Assembly: GCA_023441965.1 (NCBI GenBank)
Contig: JAEZNB010000088.1
Location: 1 to 52,384 of the forward strand
Direction: 5' to 3'
DNA: 52,384 bases
DNA from: Bacillota bacterium
Lineage (GTDB): Bacteria; Bacillota; Clostridia; Lachnospirales; Lachnospiraceae
Below the pieces are notes generated by a model. That model searched no databases, was not told the origin of the DNA, and saw nothing but the letters and a program-made list of their open reading frames with translations. The translations under genes and the position numbers were made by a program. This document shows, one piece after another, positions 16,769 through 25,760 of the stretch (positions within the stretch are counted from its first letter, which is position 1; every line of letters begins with the position of its first letter).

Positions 16769-18274
16769 TTACAGCTGAAATAGCCTGGTATATTTCTCTT
16801 TCAGATACTTGATATAATAGTCTGCATTGAATTCTTCTCCGGTGACGTCCTTTAAGATCTGATTCGTATTCTTCGTTGCCCCGTATTTATGGACCTGGTC
16901 ACGGAGGAATTCCCGTATCGGAGTAAGGTTCCCTTCCTTCAGATAATCCTCTATGGGCATGACCTCAGCCATCTTCGCGTAGAGCTGGGAGGCTACCGCT
17001 GTTCCCACTGCATAAGAGGGGAAGTAACCGAATTCACCCCAGGACCAATGGGTATCCTGGAGGATTCCTTGCGTATCATCCGGAGGGGTGATGCCCATAT
17101 AATCCTGATACTTCTTATTCCAAAGCTCCGGCAGCTGATTTACATCCAGGTCCTCGCTGAAGATCTGCTTTTCAAGCTCATAACGGATGATGATATGGAT
17201 GGGATAGGAGAGCTCATCCGCCTCTGTTCGGATTAAACTGGGAGCCGCCTTGTTGATTCCACGGATAAAATGCTCCAGAGTAATATTCTTCAGATTCTCC
17301 GGATAGGTCTCCACCAGCTTATCATAGATCGGTGTCCAGAAGGCTTGGCTCCGGCCGATGATATTCTCATAGAAGCGGGACTGGGCTTCGTGCATGCCCA
17401 TAGAAGTTCCGCCTCCCACAGGTGTCTGAGTCAGGGCATCATCAATATTCATCTCATAGATGGCATGGCCCGTTTCATGGATGATGGAGAACATGGCACT
17501 TTCCAGATTATCTTCCATATAGCGGTCAGTGATGCGGACATCATGGTTGTGCAGCTGCATGGTAAAGGGATGGGCACTTTCCGCAATCACGCCCCTGTTA
17601 AAATCAAAGCCGACATAGCCGCTTAAGTATTTACAGAATTCCTTCTGCTTGTCTATACCGTATTTCAGATAATTATAGCTCTTATCAATGGTCTCTGCCT
17701 TCCTGCCAACCTCCTTCAGTAAGGGGATGACCTCATCCTTCAGCTGATCAAAGAAGAGATCCAGCTCCTTGATGCCAAAGCATTCCTCATAATCTGCCAG
17801 CAGCACCTCATAGGGTTCCTGGCCTTTCTTGGCCCGGTAGCCGGCGAATTTCTTCTTATAGTCGATGACCTGCTTCAAATAGGGAGCAAAATCCTCGAAT
17901 TTATTGTCCTTCCTGGCTTTCGCCCATTTGCGGCTGGAGATAGAGGTCAGTTCGATAAAGGCCCGGTATTCCTCGGGAGGAATGCTTTCCAGCTCCTCAT
18001 ATTTTTTATTGATTTCCTTTACAATCGCCTTCTCGGTATCTGTCAGCTCCTTCTGCTCGTCCTCCTCCTGCAGTTTTTTCAGAAGCTTCTTTACCTCATC
18101 ATTGATCAGGCTCTTCATATACTCGTCGGAGAGAATGCCGATGACCTTGGCGGTATATTCCGCCGCTTCGAAGGGTGCCATGGTCTGGTCATCCCACTCG
18201 AACAGACTGCGGGCAGTTTGCAGCGCCATGGATTTATCAAGATAGGGCTTTAGCTTTTCAAATGTCTTACTCAT
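16769..18274 (-). CDS. M32-family metallocarboxypeptidase (carboxypeptidase Taq)
   Basis: 501-residue cytoplasmic zinc carboxypeptidase removing C-terminal residues from peptides. The HEXXH motif is HETGH (266-270), followed by MHEAQSRFYEN, which matches the family HES.SR...N motif with the third zinc ligand Glu. The all-helical composition and length match family M32. AGGAGG lies 6 bp before the ATG. It probably acts in peptide recycling. Monocistronic, transcribed toward argH. Confidence 0.95.
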   Translation of the reverse strand: MSKTFEKLKPYLDKSMALQTARSLFEWDDQTMAPFEAAEYTAKVIGILSDEYMKSLINDEVKKLLKKLQEEDEQKELTDTEKAIVKEINKKYEELESIPPEEYRAFIELTSISSRKWAKARKDNKFEDFAPYLKQVIDYKKKFAGYRAKKGQEPYEVLLADYEECFGIKELDLFFDQLKDEVIPLLKEVGRKAETIDKSYNYLKYGIDKQKEFCKYLSGYVGFDFNRGVIAESAHPFTMQLHNHDVRITDRYMEDNLESAMFSIIHETGHAIYEMNIDDALTQTPVGGGTSMGMHEAQSRFYENIIGRSQAFWTPIYDKLVETYPENLKNITLEHFIRGINKAAPSLIRTEADELSYPIHIIIRYELEKQIFSEDLDVNQLPELWNKKYQDYMGITPPDDTQGILQDTHWSWGEFGYFPSYAVGTAVASQLYAKMAEVMPIEDYLKEGNLTPIREFLRDQVHKYGATKNTNQILKDVTGEEFNADYYIKYLKEKYTRLFQL

Positions 18275-18600
18275 TTTAACCTCCTATCGTTTAACTGTCT
18301 TTATCACGCTATATTCTTCATTAGTATTTCAATTATGAAAGCTCATAGTAAGGCAATATATTCCACAGAGCCGGCTTATTTCTGCTTGCCGAAGCAGGTG
18401 AAATCCTATAGAATATAGTTATACCATAATATACCACCAAGGGCTGGGTAAGTAAAGATTATTTGGTAAAATGTGATTTCAATCACAGACCTTTATGAAG
18501 TAAACATGGTATGCAATAGACAGGAAGAATACTTTCCAAGTATAAGCAGATAATATCAGGGAAATACGAATAAATAGATAAGAAAGGAAGGATACAGCAT
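18275..18600. other. Divergent intergenic region upstream of enolase
   Basis: No gene was seen. It holds the enolase promoter described separately and a leader of about 180 bp with no recognised riboswitch. No convincing promoter for the M32 gene was found on the minus strand. Confidence 0.4.
18386..18414 (+). promoter_or_regulatory. Candidate enolase promoter
   Basis: TTGCCG (18386-18391), a 17-bp spacer and TAGAAT (18409-18414), about 187 bp before the start codon. Confidence 0.5.
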
Positions 18601-19905
18601 ATGAAGAATATGATGATTGAAAAAGTAATCGGAAGAGAAATATTGGACTCAAGAGGAAATCCGACCGTAGAAGCAGAGGTAATCCTGGCTGATGGCAGCA
18701 TCGGAAGGGCTGCAGTACCCTCCGGGGCTTCGACAGGAGCCTTTGAAGCGGTGGAGCTTCGGGATGGTGATAAGAGCAGATACTTGGGGAACGGGGTCAG
18801 GAAAGCGGTAGAGAATGTGAACACTGAGATCGCTTCCGCCTTAAAAGGAATGGAGGCCTGTGACCAGGCAGCGATAGATGAGAAGCTGATCAAGCTTGAC
18901 GGAACAGAGAATAAGGGTAAGCTGGGAGCTAACGCGATCCTGGGCGTATCCATGGCAGCGGCCAAAGCAGCCGCAGCTTCCTTAAGGCTTCCGCTTTACC
19001 GTTATCTGGGCGGAGTGAATGCCAAGGTCCTGCCCGTGCCGATGATGAACATAATCAATGGTGGCAAGCATGCCGATTCAAGTCTGAATATTCAGGAATT
19101 CATGATTATGCCGGTGGGAGCGGCGAGCTTCTCTGAGGCTTTGGAACAGAGCGCGACGGTCTTCCACACACTGAAGAAGCTGTTAAAGAATGACGGTTAT
19201 GTGACCGCAGTAGGAGATGAGGGAGGCTTCGCTCCCAAGTTTAAGAGCGATACCGAGGCTCTGGACTATATCGTTAAGGCTGTTGAGGCAGCAGGGTATC
19301 GTCCCGGCTCTGATTTCTTCATTGCCATTGATGCGGCTGCGACAGAGATGTATGACGAAGCGAAGAAGGCCGGCAGAGAAGGGGACTACCTCTTCTGGAA
19401 GGCCGGAGAATATAAGACAGTGGAAGAGATGGTAGACTTCTGGGATCAGGTCTGCAGCAAGTATCCTGTCATTTCCTTAGAGGACGGGTTGGCAGAGGAA
19501 GACTGGAAGGGCTGGAAGCTCCTGACTGACCGGATCGGAAGCAAGGTTCAGCTGGTTGGAGATGACCTTTTTGTAACCAATACCAGTCGCATCAAGGAAG
19601 GAATCCGCCAGGGTATCTCGAACTCGGTTCTGATTAAAGTAAATCAGATCGGGTCCCTGACAGAGACTCTGGATGCGATCGAGATGGCGAAGAACAATCG
19701 CTGGACAGCAGTGGTATCCCATCGTTCCGGTGAGACAGAGGATGTGACCCTGGCAGATATCGCAGTAGCAACCAATGCCGGGCAGATCAAGACCGGTGCT
19801 CCTTCCAGAACAGATCGTGTGGCAAAATATAACCAGCTGCTTCGCATAGAGCAGGAGCTGGGCAATGCCGCCAGATATTTAGGAAGAGATGCCTTCCGGG
19901 TATAA
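18601..19905 (+). CDS. eno: Enolase
   Basis: 434-residue glycolytic enzyme converting 2-phosphoglycerate to phosphoenolpyruvate. The N-terminal REILDSRGNPTVE, PSGASTG loop, NIINGGKHAD, GDEGGFAP, SLEDGLAEEDW and the C-terminal SHRSGETED are all intact, including the magnesium-binding acids and the catalytic lysine region. GGAAGG lies about 9 bp before the ATG. Two further in-frame ATGs lie within the first five codons, so the exact start is uncertain by a few residues. It is monocistronic and followed by the palindromic element at 19976. Confidence 0.98.
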   Translation: MKNMMIEKVIGREILDSRGNPTVEAEVILADGSIGRAAVPSGASTGAFEAVELRDGDKSRYLGNGVRKAVENVNTEIASALKGMEACDQAAIDEKLIKLDGTENKGKLGANAILGVSMAAAKAAAASLRLPLYRYLGGVNAKVLPVPMMNIINGGKHADSSLNIQEFMIMPVGAASFSEALEQSATVFHTLKKLLKNDGYVTAVGDEGGFAPKFKSDTEALDYIVKAVEAAGYRPGSDFFIAIDAAATEMYDEAKKAGREGDYLFWKAGEYKTVEEMVDFWDQVCSKYPVISLEDGLAEEDWKGWKLLTDRIGSKVQLVGDDLFVTNTSRIKEGIRQGISNSVLIKVNQIGSLTETLDAIEMAKNNRWTAVVSHRSGETEDVTLADIAVATNAGQIKTGAPSRTDRVAKYNQLLRIEQELGNAARYLGRDAFRV

Positions 19906-19975
19906 ACAGTACCCATTGATCTTGGTGTAAGTCAGGAATGAAACATTCCAAACTACAGAATAGAGATAAAGCAAG

Positions 19976-20160
19976 GGGCTGTTTTGCTATATCCATAAAG
20001 ATACAAGAGGATGGTTCACAAAATAGTGAGTATACACGAGCCACCATATGCTCCCTCACAACTTGTTGCACAAGTTGTGAGGGAGCATATGGTGGCTCGT
20101 GTGTCTTAATTATGATTGTAAAACATCCACTTGTATCTTGTAGCTATTGTGAAACAGCCC
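19976..20160. mobile_element. MITE-like 185-bp near-perfect palindromic element
   Basis: The whole element folds on itself around 20068. The core is a 33-bp perfect inverted repeat (20034-20066 with 20070-20102) with a 3-nt loop. The flanking about 58 bp on each side pair imperfectly, and the ends are GGGCTGTTT and AAACAGCCC. No reading frame for a transposase exists inside. The terminal GGGCTG..CAGCCC inverted repeats recall non-autonomous insertion elements. No clear target duplication is visible. It lies 70 bp after the enolase stop and could also terminate or stabilise that transcript. Confidence 0.65.
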
Positions 20161-20238
20161 AGAGGTTTATTATACATGTAAATTGATTCACTTCTTATGT
20201 AAGTCTGTGTTGATACCTGTACTTTTATCACTATATCC

Positions 20239-20439
20239 CTAGTGCCTTATCTCATAGGGTTCCTGCATAATGCAGCGGTATGCTTTGATGATATTGCCGC
20301 TTACCATAGTAAGATGCTTGGTATCACACAGATCCGGATCCCAAACATAAGGCATGTTATCATACATACTCCATCTGTCCCAGCCGGTATCATCAAACGG
20401 TCTGAGCGCAGCCACGTTTCGCACCTTCGTTTTGTCCAT
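20239..20439 (-). CDS. Small protein of unknown function (66 residues)
   Basis: Short hydrophilic protein rich in Asp, Trp, Tyr and Met (motifs RPFDDTGWDRW and DNMPYVWDPD) and with two Cys residues. No signal peptide or membrane helix is visible. GAGGTG lies 5 bp before the ATG, and an AT-rich promoter-like stretch precedes it. The reading frame has a composition unlike a random shadow frame and no competing gene overlaps it. I do not recognise a family. It lies between the palindromic element and the P-type ATPase gene, on the same strand as the latter, about 100 bp downstream of its stop. Confidence 0.55.
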   Translation of the reverse strand: MDKTKVRNVAALRPFDDTGWDRWSMYDNMPYVWDPDLCDTKHLTMVSGNIIKAYRCIMQEPYEIRH

Positions 20440-20542
20440 GCCAACACCTCAGAGTTAAAATAGTTACAATATTACTATATAACGATTTTTGGAAATTTTC
20501 AAGTGGTTTCTGTACAAGCAGTTCCTCCTTTGGACAGAATAA

Positions 20543-23245
20543 TTACTCCTTGGAGAAGATGGCATTCACTCTCTTTTGAAGCTCGACAACGATGATCGGA
20601 ACCATGGATAAGAGGAGGACGATTGCCCATTGTCGGAAGCTTAAGGGTACCACCTGGAAGACCGTTGCCAGGGCTGGGATGGTAATCACAAGAATCTGTA
20701 AGGCCGAACAGATCAGGAAGGAGAAGACCAGCTTACGATTCGTAAGAAGACCAATCTCAGCCAGAGAATGATCGCTTCTCATGTTGAAGGCGTGAAAGAG
20801 CTGGGATAGACTTAAGACTGCAAAGGCCATGGTCCTTCCGACCCAGGGAATATACACACCGGGTTCTCCGCCGGAGCTAAGCTGCTTTGCCAGGGACTCA
20901 TAAAGGCCCTGTTGGTCAAAGAAGCGGAAGCCGATCACAAAGGCTGCCAGGGCCAGAGAACCGATCATCACTCCTTCAAACAGAATCCGGAAGGCCAGAC
21001 CGTCTGAAAACATCCCCTTGTTCGGGGGAATCGGTTTCTTCTGCATGATGTCCTTGGTGGCTGGCTCAACTCCCAGGGAGATGGCCGGGAGAGAGTCGGT
21101 CACCAGATTTACCCAAAGCAGCTGTACTGCCACGAGGGGAGTTGGCAGACCCAAAAGGATGGCTACGAAGATTGTCAGAATCTCTCCGATGTTACTGGAT
21201 AAGAGAAAATGCACAGCCTTCCGGATATTGTCATAGATTCCCCGGCCTTCCTTTACCGCGGAAACGATGGTGGCAAAGTTGTCATCCGTCAGGATCATGT
21301 CGGAGGCATTCTTCGCCACATCGGTTCCGGTGATGCCCATGGCACAGCCGATGTCTGCGGCCTTTAGGGCCGGAGCATCATTGACACCGTCACCGGTCAT
21401 GGCCACCACCTCCCCTTTACTCTGAAGGGCCTTCACGATCCTGACCTTATGCTCCGGAGATACCCTGGCAAATACACTGTATCTGTCTATGACCCGGTTC
21501 AGACTGTCAGCATCCATCCCGGACAGCTCTTCACCGGTAATCGCCTCGCTTGGATCTGTCAGGATACCAAGCTCCCTGGCAATGGCCCTGGCGGTCAGAA
21601 CATGGTCCCCGGTTATCATGACCGGCTTTATTCCTGCCTGTCTGCAGAGCCGGACCGCATCCTTGACCTCTTCCCGGGGAGGATCGATCATACCGATCAG
21701 TCCGAGGAAGGTCAAGCCGTTCTCAAGCTCGGAGGGCAGGGGCTTTCTGCCGGGTGCGGGGATATTCTTATAGGACACGGCAATGACCCGAAGAGCGCGT
21801 TCTGTCATGGTCTTGTTCAGAGCGGTCAATCTGCTTCTGTCCGCTCCGGTCATGGGACATTCCATACCGTTCAGATAGATATGCGTACATCTGGGCAGCA
21901 GGAAATCAAAGGCTCCCTTCGTGATGCTCCGGCAGGTGGAATCGAAGGAGCTATGGACAGTGGTCATCAGCTTGCGGGCTGAATCAAAGGGAATCTCATA
22001 GATACGTTTGTAAGTAGAATCAAGATCTAACTTATTGGCTCCGGCATGATAAGCAGCCAGGACCAGGGCTTTTTCGGTTGGCTCACCGCTGACGGTAATC
22101 TGCCTGTTCTCCTGCTGCAGCAGGGCATCACTGCAGAGGGCGGCATGGGAGAGAAGAAATGCAGCGTACTCTCCGGTCAGTTTTTCCTTCCCCCGTGGTG
22201 AGCAGAGCTCGGTCACTGTCATCACATTTTGTGTCAGGGTTCCTGTCTTATCAGAGCAGATGACAGTGGCACTGCCCAGTGTCTCTACGGCAGGAAGCTT
22301 TCGGATGACAGCATTCTTTTTCGCCATACGCTGGACACCGAGGGATAGCATGATGGTAACGATGGCAGGCAACCCTTCGGGTATGGCTGCCACTGCCAGA
22401 CTGACAGAGGTCATAAACATATCGAAGATGGGCAGCTGCTTTAAAATACCAAGGATGAATATAATGACACAGATGATCAGGGCTGCGGTACCCAACACCT
22501 TACCGGTTTTGGCCAGCCTTTTCTGAAGGGGAGTCATGGGGGTTTCATCCTCCATAATCAGCTTGGCGATATGACCGACCTGGGTATTCATTCCTGTCTC
22601 TGTAACCAACGCCAGGCCTCTTCCGTAAATAATGCTTGAGGTTGACATGACGAGGTTGATTCTGTCTGCCAGATTGGTATCCGGCCTTAAGCATAGGTCG
22701 GCCTGTTTTTCCACCGGATGGGATTCTCCGGTCAGGGAGGCCTCCTCCACTCTTAGATTAACAGAGGTCAGAAGTCTTGCATCTGCAGGAACGAAGCAGC
22801 CGGTCTCCAGCAGAATGATGTCCCCCGGCACCAGCTCACCGGCATCGATTTCTTGAAATTTCTTATCTCTAAGCACATGGGCAGTGGGAGCGGAGAGCTT
22901 CTTAAGAGCCTCCAGAGCCTTCTCTGCCCGGGTCTCCTGCAGGACACCCAGAGTGGCATTCAGATTGATGATCAGAAGAATAATCACAGGATCTATAAAG
23001 TCAGGCTCACCATCCAGATAGGATACCGCTAAAGAAAGCGCTGCGGCAAAGATCAGGATGATAATCATAAAATCAGCGAACTGGGAGATGAATTTTTTGA
23101 AGAGGCTCTTGCCCTTCTTCACCTCCAGAATGTTTTTGCCATAGGTCTGCTGCCGACGCTTCGCTTCCTTCGTTGTCAGACCATAATCGATATTGCTGTT
23201 CAGCTCCTTTAAAGCTTTTTCGATGGACATAGTATGCCACTGCAT
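20543..23245 (-). CDS. Calcium-transporting P-type ATPase (P2A, SERCA/PMCA-like)
   Basis: 900-residue membrane pump with the complete P-type ATPase plan. It has a cation_ATPase_N domain, TGES (172-175) in the actuator domain, AIPEGLP (287-293) in M4, and the phosphorylated Asp332 in DKTGTLT. MITGDH and GDGVNDAPALKAADIG form the phosphorylation domain, and the cation_ATPase_C helices carry NLVTDSLPA. The PEGLP and N..TD patterns are typical of calcium pumps. The ATG at 23245 has GGAGG 5 bp upstream and is preferred over a TTG at 23266 whose binding site is too close. Divergent from the MATE gene. A TATAAT at 23281-23276 (minus) may be its -10 box. Confidence 0.94.
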   Translation of the reverse strand: MQWHTMSIEKALKELNSNIDYGLTTKEAKRRQQTYGKNILEVKKGKSLFKKFISQFADFMIIILIFAAALSLAVSYLDGEPDFIDPVIILLIINLNATLGVLQETRAEKALEALKKLSAPTAHVLRDKKFQEIDAGELVPGDIILLETGCFVPADARLLTSVNLRVEEASLTGESHPVEKQADLCLRPDTNLADRINLVMSTSSIIYGRGLALVTETGMNTQVGHIAKLIMEDETPMTPLQKRLAKTGKVLGTAALIICVIIFILGILKQLPIFDMFMTSVSLAVAAIPEGLPAIVTIMLSLGVQRMAKKNAVIRKLPAVETLGSATVICSDKTGTLTQNVMTVTELCSPRGKEKLTGEYAAFLLSHAALCSDALLQQENRQITVSGEPTEKALVLAAYHAGANKLDLDSTYKRIYEIPFDSARKLMTTVHSSFDSTCRSITKGAFDFLLPRCTHIYLNGMECPMTGADRSRLTALNKTMTERALRVIAVSYKNIPAPGRKPLPSELENGLTFLGLIGMIDPPREEVKDAVRLCRQAGIKPVMITGDHVLTARAIARELGILTDPSEAITGEELSGMDADSLNRVIDRYSVFARVSPEHKVRIVKALQSKGEVVAMTGDGVNDAPALKAADIGCAMGITGTDVAKNASDMILTDDNFATIVSAVKEGRGIYDNIRKAVHFLLSSNIGEILTIFVAILLGLPTPLVAVQLLWVNLVTDSLPAISLGVEPATKDIMQKKPIPPNKGMFSDGLAFRILFEGVMIGSLALAAFVIGFRFFDQQGLYESLAKQLSSGGEPGVYIPWVGRTMAFAVLSLSQLFHAFNMRSDHSLAEIGLLTNRKLVFSFLICSALQILVITIPALATVFQVVPLSFRQWAIVLLLSMVPIIVVELQKRVNAIFSKE

Positions 23246-23424
23246 AGGGACCTCCAAGTTGGTCAATCTCCTTTAATTATATGAGACAGGGGAAGGATTA
23301 TGATTAGGGAAGTTCTAGGTAGCAGAGACATGATTTGACATAAACAGGATGAAATAAAACATTTACGAAGCAAGGGGATATGTTATATACTCTACTAATC
23401 AGATTTAGCAGAAAGAGGTGTACT

Positions 23425-24789
23425 ATGGCCAGATCAATCACCCGCGATATGACAAGCGGTTCCCCAACGAAATTAATCCTTCGGTTTTCCTTACCGATGC
23501 TGATCGGCAACCTGTTCCAACAATTTTACAATATGGTGGACTCCATCGTTGTGGGCAAATTCGTCAGCTATGATGCCCTGGCAGCGGTAGGAGCAACAGG
23601 GTCCATGATCTTTCTGATCTTCGGACTGACCTTTGGTCTGTCAGCCGGCATTTCCATCGTGATATCACAGTACTTTGGAGCCAAGGATTATGAAAATGTT
23701 AAAAAAGGCTATGTGACAGCAGTATATATTATCGTCGGTGCCTCCTTGCTGATGGGGACGATTGGCTTTCTGTCAAGCCGTTCCATGCTGGAGCTTTTGA
23801 ATACCAAGGAGAATATCATCGGCATGTCCGATCTCTATATGAAAATAATCTATGCGGGAATTCTCGGCATCGCCTGTTATAATGGGATGGCTGCGGTCTT
23901 AAGAGCCATGGGAGATTCCATCACCCCTCTGATTTTCCTGATCCTGGCCAGCCTTTTAAATGTGGCTTTAGATCTTTTGTTTGTGTTGGCCTTCCGTTGG
24001 GGAGTAGTCGGCGTTGCCTTGGCGACCGTCATTTCCCAATGGATTTCGGCAATCGGCTGTATCCTGTATGCCTTGGCTAAGGTGAAGCTTCTTAGAATTC
24101 CTTTGAAGGAGTTCAAGCCTGACCCTGCGATTTTCCGTAAATGTATCCGTCTGGGAATACCGGTAGCCCTTCAGAATTCCTTTGTTTCTGTCTCTATGAT
24201 GGCGCTGCAGGGAGTAATCAATGGCTTCCAGGTGACCGTTGTGGCAGCGGCTACGGTGGTAAACCGGATTGAACAGCTGGTCCTGCAGCCCGGTATGTCC
24301 CTGGGAGCGGCTGTGGCCTCCTTTACGGGACAAAATGTAGGGGCCGGCAAGATTGACAGGGTGAAGAAGGGAATGAGGTCTGCCACAGTGATTACCATAC
24401 TCTTCAGCCTGATCATGCTTCCGGCCTTGTTCTTTGGAGGCGAGTATCTGATGAGACTTTTTACCAAGAAGGAGGATATCGAGGTAGTCCTCTATGGGGT
24501 ACAGGGGATCAGGATAACCAGCTTCTTCTATACCTTCGTCGGTATGATCTTTATCACGAGGAACTTCCTAAGCGGGTCTGGGGACATCAATGTTCCCATG
24601 GTTATGGGCTTTACAGAGGTAGTATGCAGAGTGGCCTTTTCCAGCATTATTGCGGCACAGATTGGCTTCAAGGGCATCTTTTGGGCGACTGCCTTGACCT
24701 GGTTCGTAACCGGCATTATGGGTGTTGTGAGAGTTCTGTCCGGTAAGTGGAAGGGGAAGTCTGTTGTAAAGCAGCAAAATCCGGCTTAA
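23425..24789 (+). CDS. MATE-family multidrug/sodium exporter
   Basis: 454-residue integral membrane protein with about 12 helices arranged as two MatE repeats. The first begins with GSPTKLILRFSLPMLIGNLFQQFYNMVD and the second with a similar pattern near residue 240, ending VASFTGQNVGAGK. Members exchange sodium or protons for drugs or metabolites. The ATG at 23425 has AGAGGTG upstream, and an in-frame ATG at 23380 would add a non-membrane extension and lies in the promoter area (TTTACG at 23362, TATATA at 23384). Its stop codon overlaps the stop of the converging DedA gene by four bases. Confidence 0.93.
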   Translation: MARSITRDMTSGSPTKLILRFSLPMLIGNLFQQFYNMVDSIVVGKFVSYDALAAVGATGSMIFLIFGLTFGLSAGISIVISQYFGAKDYENVKKGYVTAVYIIVGASLLMGTIGFLSSRSMLELLNTKENIIGMSDLYMKIIYAGILGIACYNGMAAVLRAMGDSITPLIFLILASLLNVALDLLFVLAFRWGVVGVALATVISQWISAIGCILYALAKVKLLRIPLKEFKPDPAIFRKCIRLGIPVALQNSFVSVSMMALQGVINGFQVTVVAAATVVNRIEQLVLQPGMSLGAAVASFTGQNVGAGKIDRVKKGMRSATVITILFSLIMLPALFFGGEYLMRLFTKKEDIEVVLYGVQGIRITSFFYTFVGMIFITRNFLSGSGDINVPMVMGFTEVVCRVAFSSIIAAQIGFKGIFWATALTWFVTGIMGVVRVLSGKWKGKSVVKQQNPA

Positions 24790-25382
24790 GATCCTTTTCT
24801 CTTTTTTGATATTTTACGTACGATGAATATCCCCAGGAAGAGAAGGAATACCGGCAGCAGATTATGCTTATACCTGTCATAATAAGAGGCCACACGGCCG
24901 TAATTTGACTGCAGACTGTAGCCCAGTCCGATCAGCAGGGTGTTCCAGACTGTGATTCCCAGCAGGGATGAAGTGAAATAGGTCAGGGGATTCATTCTGG
25001 CAGAACCGGCCACCAGGGCAATATAGGTTCGGATCAGGGGAATGACCCTTCCGATGCATACTGCGGAAGCGGAATTCTGAAGGAACTTCTCATAGGAGGA
25101 GTCAATCGGTCTGACGGACTTGGGAAATTTGTGCTTGATCCTGTGGAGGATGGCACCACCGCCAAACCAGCCGACGGCAAAGCAAATTCCGGTCCCGATC
25201 AGACCGGCAAGGATACTTAAGGGTAGTATGACTAGGAAGGGAATCTGCTGAATGGAAGCGACTGCCCCGGAGAAGGGCAGGACAATCTCGCTTGATACCG
25301 GAAAGCAGGCATATTCCAGTAGAATGATTAGAAACATGGCCAGCAGCCCATACTGAGAGATAAGTTGTGTCAGATTGCTCAT
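24786..25382 (-). CDS. DedA-family membrane protein
   Basis: 198-residue membrane protein of the DedA/SNARE-associated (VTT) family. The N-terminal half contains EYACFPVSSEIVLPFSGAVAS, the re-entrant region includes GTGICFAVGWFGG, and the signature GRVIPLIRTYIALVAGSARMN lies near residues 109-129. Members act as flippases for undecaprenyl phosphate or phosphatidylethanolamine or affect proton homeostasis. AAGGAG lies 5 bp before the ATG. The stop codon is interlocked with that of the MATE gene (TTAA), leaving no room for a terminator. Confidence 0.92.
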   Translation of the reverse strand: MSNLTQLISQYGLLAMFLIILLEYACFPVSSEIVLPFSGAVASIQQIPFLVILPLSILAGLIGTGICFAVGWFGGGAILHRIKHKFPKSVRPIDSSYEKFLQNSASAVCIGRVIPLIRTYIALVAGSARMNPLTYFTSSLLGITVWNTLLIGLGYSLQSNYGRVASYYDRYKHNLLPVFLLFLGIFIVRKISKKRKGS

Positions 25383-25581
25383 GCTAACTCCTTAGAAGGA
25401 TTGTTACCTCATTATATTTCACTGATGAGATGATTATGAGACCTGTCATCAGGCCATGACCATAAGTAAGACCCTCCTACGCAGATTCTTTTGTTATTAC
25501 AGGTACTTATTCCGGAGGATTTGATAAAATCATAAGAATAGTGAGAATTTACATAATAAGTATCAGATAAGTGTCAAATTC

Positions 25582-25611
25582 TTGACGATTTTCATAAATT
25601 TGTAGTAAAAT
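25582..25611 (+). promoter_or_regulatory. Promoter of the phosphatidyltransferase gene
   Basis: TTGACG (25582-25587), an 18-bp spacer and TAAAAT (25606-25611). The start would be near 25618, giving a leader of about 140 bp that contains a 44-codon frame (25652-25786) overlapping the gene start but without a binding site. Confidence 0.55.
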
Positions 25612-25760
25612 AATCTTTCATTAAAATGATTCATATGTTAGAATTATGACTATGGCAGACGAACGAAAAGGTTTCATCTTTAAGCAGTTTTTGCCTGAAG
25701 CGTATCATCTGAAATCCTGTAAGTTATGTCATGAGAGAAGGGCCACACAGGGGGAAAGGT

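Noticed and set aside
21449..21982. Plus-strand frame of 177 codons inside the P-type ATPase gene
   Set aside because: It overlaps a clearly real gene, and has no binding site or recognisable domain.
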